The notes under the pieces are model-generated. The model did no database searches and was not told the DNA's origin. It worked only from the letters and a program-made list of their open reading frames with translations. Shown here in pieces: positions 58,701 through 64,000 of a stretch of DNA of 64,000 nucleotides (positions within the stretch are counted from its first letter, which is position 1; every line of letters begins with the position of its first letter). This DNA is from Xiphophorus maculatus (lineage: Eukaryota > Chordata > Actinopteri > Cyprinodontiformes > Poeciliidae): positions 31,783,213 through 31,847,212 of the forward strand of contig NC_036453.1 in NCBI RefSeq assembly GCF_002775205.1, read 5' to 3'. The position numbers and the translations under genes were made by a program.

Positions 58701-61700
58701 GAAATAATTACTAGCTTAACAGGTACTTACTTAGTCTGTTAAAACCTTAGAAATCCAATCTTCTTCTAGTCAGTGAATGCTGACGCACCAACAGGTCTTG
58801 GTGACAGTGACTTTTTTATGTTGGGATTATTAGTGAGGGCTATAAGGCTGACATTTTATAGACAATTTTTAAAAACACAAGGAGACACACAAAAAGGTGG
58901 AAAAGTATTTTCTATGGCGGTATGCCAGCTGTCCAAGACACTACTGAGAGCTAGACGCCAACAGATAATTTCAAGGCTGCAGCAAAGTTGCTTTGTTTTG
59001 TCTCTCTATGCTGTGTCTGTTATGGAGCTTGCTTTATTTAGCAGCTTTTTGGAAATGCACACAAACATCAAGTTAAAGGACATTTTTCATTCTACAGAGA
59101 ATACACACAGAGACCTATGTTAATTATTCTAACCCCTTTAATCACTAACATTGGAGGCTAAAATTGGCTTTAGTGGCAACACCATGATGATTTTGTATTA
59201 GGACTGGGCGATATGACTTAATGATAGAAATTCAGATCAGTTGGTGTAGTTCTGTCTTTGAAATAGACCCAGTTGTTTGCACCATCATTTCAACATTACT
59301 GACAATAATCTGATGCTAATGTGTTAAAAGATTAAATATAATCTCTGAAACGTATACCAAAGTTTGCACAACAGTCGTCATTTAAATCTTTTGTTTTTTG
59401 TGTTGGCGTTCTCAGAAACTTCCGACTTCATTTTGGCAATATTACGATTTTATTCTGGTAATATTGTGACTTTACTCTCATAATTAAAAAAAATTTGCCT
59501 GGTCTTATTCTGTTCACCTGAATTCAACATCCAAATAAATAGAAGCTGTAAAACATGCTTGTCTAACAAGATGGCGGCTTTGGGCACACTGACCAGTCCA
59601 CTCCTATGGGAACCCAAGGAAATTTGTGAAAGACAAATCCAAATATTCCTGAAATTAAATCTTAAAATATCAAACATTTTATTAATGGAGAAAATGTATT
59701 TATTGCCCAGCATTATCTTGTCTTTGTTTTTAAAATAACAATCAAACACAAACGAGGCGAACAGATAATAAATACTCCAGTAAGATTTTTTTAGTAGATG
59801 TATTTGTCTGGCCATGGCTACAAGCTCTGAAGTGGACTCACTGAAAGGATCTGCTGTATTGTTGTATGTTAGTATGATTCTTTTGTATTGAGGATGTGTG
59901 TGTCTTTTGTTTCTGTAGCAATCGGCTGAACGCTGTGTCAGCACTCTGCTGGACCTGATCCAGACAAAGGTCAACTATGTGGTTCAGGAGGCTATTGTGG
60001 TCATCAGGGACATTTTCCGCAAGTACCCTAACAAGTATGTGAGAACATCCTGACTTACATCACCTGTCCAGTTATCTTTACGTCTAACCACTGAGATGTT
60101 GATGTTCTTTAGATATGAGAGCATCATCGCCACGCTGTGCGAGAACCTGGACTCCCTGGATGAACCCGATGCTCGAGGTGCCATGATCTGGATCGTTGGA
60201 GAGTACGCCGAGAGGATTGACAATGCTGACGAATTGCTCGAGAGCTTCCTCGAGGGTTTCCACGACGAGAGCACTCAGGTGAGTTAATTAAAAAGAAGGG
60301 ATGTACAAGTTCTTGTGAACTTCGCTTTCATCTCCTTGAATGGGCCAAAAACTAACTCGGATAGTTGTAGTGAAAGCTAACATGTTTACTAGCCCTTTCA
60401 AAAGAAATCAGTGCATCTCACTGTTTACATTCTGCATAATTCCCCTGCTATCCATTACATCTATATACAGTTTTTTTCTTTGTTTTGCTTTGCAGGTACA
60501 ACTCACTCTTTTGACAGCCATTGTGAAGCTATTCCTGAAGAAACCATCAGAAACTCAGGAGCTGGTGCAGCAGGTCCTCAGTCTGGCCACTCAGGTTAGT
60601 GTAGTTTCTGTTACAAAGTCAGTTCTACAGAAATTAAATGGATTACTCACTTCATAAAAAATTATTTTGGTAATTCTAACTGACCTAAAACAAGAGAAAT
60701 TTGTTCTTCTTTAACTACAGACAGCGAGAATAAAAGATGTGCTTGTCTTTTTGCTTGGTGTATGTAAACATCTGGTTTCAACCGTATGTGTGATTTAAAC
60801 TTTAGCAGATGTTTTTCAAAACTGCATATTTAGATTTGTGACTATGAAGTAGTTTTGTGTACACAAAACAGCTACTTTAAAAAATGTCTTGTTTTTGTTA
60901 TTTCCAATATGAATTGGAACAGGGAGTAAATATTTTTCCCCTATTTGTGTTTGAGTTTTATCTTTTATTCTATGAACCACTTATGAACAACAGACTTTCA
61001 CACCTGCTTCACAGAATATATTTTCTACTGACTTCTTTGACTTCTCTGTTATGGTGGAAAATCATTATCACAATTTTGTCACTTCAAAAAATAAAAGTAA
61101 ACACATATTAAACCTTTGTGAATGTGTTCTTAGTGAACTCAGAAGTGATGCTCAGAAATTTCCCCTGTCTGGTTTCTCCAGTCTGAACAGGTCAGGTCAC
61201 ATCAGACAGACCAGAGTCTGCAATGACCAGTGCTGTCTGTGAAACTGTTTCTTTATTGTAAAAGTCTTTGGAAAGTTGAGAATCTTTTTCCAACTTCACA
61301 GATTACTAGGTTAAATCCACACGTTAACAAAATTCATAACATTAGATGATTTTAACATTTGCATGCTGTGGAAATATGAAGTGTGGCATTAATTTTTTTT
61401 CATATGAAAAATGCTAATCTTATCACCTGCACAGTCTTCTTACATTGAGATTTATTTCAGTTTTTTTCTTTCCCCCACCAGGACTCTGACAACCCAGACC
61501 TCCGTGACAGGGGCTATATTTACTGGCGCCTGCTGTCGACTGACCCTGTGACGGCCAAAGAGGTGGTGCTGTCAGAAAAACCCTTGATCTCCGAGGAGAC
61601 TGACTTGATTGAGCCCACGCTGCTGGATGAGCTGATCTGCCACATTGGCTCCCTGGCCTCAGTCTATCACAAGCCGCCCAGCGCCTTTGTGGAAGGAAGT

Positions 61701-63165
61701 CATGGAATCCACCGGAAGCACCTTCCTGTCCAGCACAGCAGGTCAAACACAGAAAAACCTGAATAATTTATAAAGATCTCAGTGTTGCTTTATTGGTTCT
61801 CATGTTGTACAGGATGTCCGAGCATACCTCAAAAGTCTTACATTTATTTTCTAATACGAAGGCATTAAAATGTCTTAAATTTATTACAGAAAATGTAAGT
61901 TGGCCTTAAATACAGTAATCGCTGGTCTTAAATTTTGTTGTGGCAGAACTATTTAATCTTATATATTCTATGCAGGTTTTATGAGACTTTTTAATCAGAC
62001 CAAAGCTGTAGTTGTGCACAGACATCTTCACTCACTGCGTTCTTTGATTCAGTTCGGTTAAGATTACTGCTAACAAGTTGCTAATACTTTCTTGCTATCT
62101 AGTTTGCTTGCTAACTAGCTGGCAAGCTAACAAACAAGTCATTAGCGCCTAACATATGGCTCATTACTAGTAGGCATATGGCTCTCTACCTAGCTAGGTA
62201 ACTAGAAAGCCACTTTCATGATGTGAGGAGCACACAGTTGTTGCCAAGAGCCACAAAAATAACCCAGAATGTTGTTATTATTATTATCTAGGTTCATTTA
62301 CTTATGAGTTTATTTTAACAGTTATGTTTTCATATTATTATTCTGTTTTATGTTTACTTTATTAATCTTTTGTAGTACATTATTAACTTTGTTTAGGATG
62401 TTTGCCTGGAAGCTTAAAACATTCATGTGGTATCAGTTTCCTGTGAAACTGATTGGTTGCGGTCAGCCTCATGCCCTTGTAAGGGCATGTCCACAGAAGG
62501 TTCCACAACACCCTATAGTAAAGATCGTTGGTCAATTTTCTGTGTGACTGTGTGAAGAAGCCCAACCTCCTTTTTCTATACATAATAAAGAGGAATGCAG
62601 AGAAAGATCTGGTAGAGTTGGTCCCAGACAGTGTTTGACAGCGGCTATCCGCGTCTGTTTTCAGCTCTCCTATTCTGCAGAAAAGTAATTTGTGTCTCTG
62701 GTTGATTCTTTGCAGGTTAGGACCTAAAATAAACCTATCACAGAAAGGTCACAGTTTTGGTCCCCTGAATTTCTTTATACATCTGTTGTGATGTGTGAAC
62801 ACTTTATTCTTGATGGGTTTAAAAAGGTCTTAAGTCTTAAATTTTAGTTGGTAAAGCCTGCATAAACCCTGTTGTATATATTCAGCCTTGAGTCAGAGAC
62901 TTCACTGATATTTTGAATGAAAGAAGTTGAAATGTACTATCTCTAACCACTTCTCCACTTCCTCCTGAACAGTATTGATACAGGCGAGAGCCCCGTGAGC
63001 GGTGGTCCAGCTGCTGCCATGGACCAGCCACATGTGATTCCCAGCCAGGGTGACCTTCTGGGTGACCTGCTAAACCTTGACCTGGGCCCTCCTGTCAATG
63101 TTCCCCAAGTCTCCTCCATGCAGATGGGTGCAGTGGACCTTCTGGGTGGAGGCCTGGACAGCTTG
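52778..63165 (+). CDS. ap2b1: AP-2 complex subunit beta (ap2b1), 13 coding exons, 3' end outside window
   Basis: Coding exons: 52778-52814, 52976-53081, 53805-53940, 54532-54777, 54906-55096, 56544-56765, 58103-58223, 58549-58644, 59919-60034, 60113-60278, 60496-60594, 61482-61741, 62973-63165; 663 codons, with the hinge end and C-terminal ear beyond 64000 (full protein about 940-950 aa). Beta-adaptin of the AP-2 heterotetramer binds clathrin and cargo at the plasma membrane. The N-terminal trunk is an adaptin HEAT-repeat solenoid, almost invariant against mammals ([60 protein letters not shown]). Exon 14 of the gene (62973-63165) begins the hinge and holds the clathrin box LLNLD. Words such as [25 protein letters not shown] and [12 protein letters not shown] mark it as AP2B1 rather than its paralogue AP1B1. 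The exon starting 56544 follows TCTCAAAG; the exon ending 54777 uses the weak donor ATG|GTTGGC. Confidence 0.96.
53120..53441 (-). mobile_element. Dispersed SINE-like repeat, inverted, in ap2b1 intron 3
   Basis: Reverse complement of the repeat at 37781-38036, and longer. It includes GGGAATCAAACCCAGGACC (B-box-like GGTTTGATTCCC on minus), CTTCTTGCTGCAAGGCAACA and CACAGGGAGAACATGCAAAC. It begins about 40 bases after the exon 3 donor. Confidence 0.8.
55115..56447 (+). mobile_element. Longest TTAA-type MITE copy, filling ap2b1 intron 6
   Basis: TTAA at 55115-55118 and 56444-56447 flank inverted ends: TTAAAGGGGACCTATTGTCC on the left and, inverted from the right, TTAAAGAAGGCCTATTATGC. TTAA duplications are typical of piggyBac-type elements. 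The element is 1333 bp of a 1447-bp intron. Its flanks match the copies at 1245-1884 and 20436-21064; a middle block (about 55250-55900), rich in CCAAACCGGG-like words, is absent from those and may be a nested insertion. No transposase. Confidence 0.75.
56805..57270 (+). mobile_element. hAT-like MITE in ap2b1 intron 7
   Basis: Left end AGGGTGGCAAGCATTAATC; right end GATAATCTCTAGTTGCATCCCT, which inverted reads AGGGATGCAACTAGAGATTA. GGTTAAATGAAAAATCTGC is shared with 15360-15390. No TSD found. Confidence 0.6.
57346..57857. mobile_element. 512-bp MITE with perfect 15-bp terminal inverted repeats
   Basis: AGGCACTTTTCCACT at 57346-57360 and AGTGGAAAAGTGCCT at 57843-57857 are exact inverted repeats. 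Interior words (GCAAATCTGGCG, CATTCATTGATTGG, CTTCAGGGGTAGTA) recur in pom121 intron 10 (about 14900-15255). No coding frame; superfamily not assigned, TA-like flanks possible. Confidence 0.75.
58645..59918. other. ap2b1 intron 9, mostly unassigned repeat-like DNA
   Basis: Contains a 116-codon open frame (58773-59123) with no recognisable family and no splice context, a GGACTGGGCGATATG word typical of fish MITEs at about 59203, and a block of AATATTACGATTTTATTC-like words (59430-59480). No gene is supported. Confidence 0.4.
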
Positions 63166-64000
63166 GTGAGCTCAGTCACACAAATAAGTTACTTTTCCAC
63201 CACCTGATGGGTGCAACGTAGCACTTAAATTTTACTGTTGTACATAAACACTGACTTTTTTGCTGTTAACACTTTATGAAGTTTATTTGTTCATGATGGG
63301 GTCCAGTTGTAAAACTGGATGGATTTCAGTAAATTACAATTTCACTGAAAAGTTTAAGTAATGTAATACAGAAAGTGTAAGGTATTATGGATTCATTGCA
63401 CACAGATTAATGTTTCAAGGGTTTATTAATGTTAATATTCCTACAGTTAATGAAAACACCAGTTTTGTTTCACTGAAAATGTTCAAATCATTACTTTAGA
63501 CCAATAAAGATAATTTATTTTTAATATAAAATGTTATGGCCATGTAAAAGTATCATCTACAACCATGCTTTTACAACTGTCTACAACATCCACAACAAGG
63601 TTAAACCACAAAAATCTTATTGCTAAAGGAAAATGGTTGTTCACAGTTATTGATCCAGACATATTAACCACTTGTAGAAAGCAGCTGGACTACATGTCCA
63701 AGATGGCCTACGGATCATATTGGAAGGGCCTTGCCCTCGTCTTGTGGTTGTAATTATACCTAATTATGTCTAAATTATCACAATTGCATAGTAAGTAATT
63801 AAATTCATAGTGCTTTGTATTTAGTTCAACAATATGCTAAATTGTTATTGTCACCAAATCAAATAACCACTTTTGTTTTTATAATTCTAAATAAATGAAT
63901 GTAGTAGGCAGTTAATGGGGAATTGAGTGAAAGGGGGGAAAAATGCATTACATTTTTTTTTTCTAATTGTATGTTAAATTTTTTTCTTCCACACAACTTT
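63166..64000. other. ap2b1 intron after the last visible exon
   Basis: The donor GTGAGC follows 63165. No further exon of the hinge or ear is visible to the window end. A 62-codon open frame at 63565-63753 shows no adaptin similarity and is not supported as coding. AT-rich. Confidence 0.6.

Noticed and set aside
58773-59123. A 116-codon gene within ap2b1 intron 9
   Set aside because: No recognisable family and no supporting signals; chance open frame in repeat-rich intron.
52778-63165. AP1B1 (AP-1 beta) instead of AP2B1
   Set aside because: Diagnostic positions ([38 protein letters not shown]) match AP2B1.
38351-63165. U12-type introns in mks1 or ap2b1
   Set aside because: No donor has the RTATCCTT consensus; all are U2-type GT-AG apart from one GC-AG.
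63565-63753. A further ap2b1 exon
   Set aside because: No similarity to the hinge or ear, and the frame and splice sites do not fit.
1-64000. CRISPR arrays, bacterial operons or replication origins
   Set aside because: The window is vertebrate nuclear DNA; no regularly spaced repeat array is present.

Overview
The window is vertebrate nuclear DNA, most likely from a teleost fish. The evidence is five vertebrate genes with small exons and GT-AG introns, closely matching known vertebrate proteins, set in AT-rich DNA with fish-type transposons (a Tc1/mariner, hAT and TTAA-type MITEs, a fish LINE, tRNA-derived SINEs, a chromodomain Ty3/gypsy element). I cannot name the species.

Layout. 0.7-5 kb: tbl2 (minus, 7 coding exons). 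5.8-9.1 kb: a LINE (minus), dead by frameshifts, an endonuclease deletion and a solo LTR inserted in its last codons. 11.2-25.8 kb: pom121 (minus, 13 coding exons). 26.6-27.8 kb: a Tc1-like transposon with one in-frame stop. 28.1-36.4 kb: zw10 (minus, 16 coding exons). 38.35-48.95 kb: mks1 (plus, 18 coding exons); its intron 16 holds a deleted chromodomain gypsy element and its intron 7 uses a GC donor. 50.3-64 kb: ap2b1 (plus), a 5' noncoding exon plus 13 coding exons, running off the right edge before the ear domain. Reading frames close across every exon I joined: tbl2 441 aa, pom121 1150 aa, zw10 767 aa, mks1 562 aa, ap2b1 663 codons so far.

The genes do not form a pathway. tbl2 is an ER-membrane WD40 protein, pom121 a nuclear pore membrane anchor, zw10 a kinetochore checkpoint and ER tethering factor, mks1 a ciliary transition-zone B9 protein and ap2b1 the endocytic AP-2 beta subunit. 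TBL2 and POM121 lie in the same region in mammals (human 7q11.23), so that part may be conserved synteny.

I found no unknown gene system. The least ordinary observations are structural: a solo LTR nested in a LINE with target duplication GAGGC; a possible HDV-ribozyme-like fold at the LINE 5' end; a cluster of overlapping perfect inverted repeats inside the GC-AG intron of mks1; one TTAA-flanked MITE family present in three of the five genes; and FG-repeat exons of pom121 that are all phase-1 symmetric.
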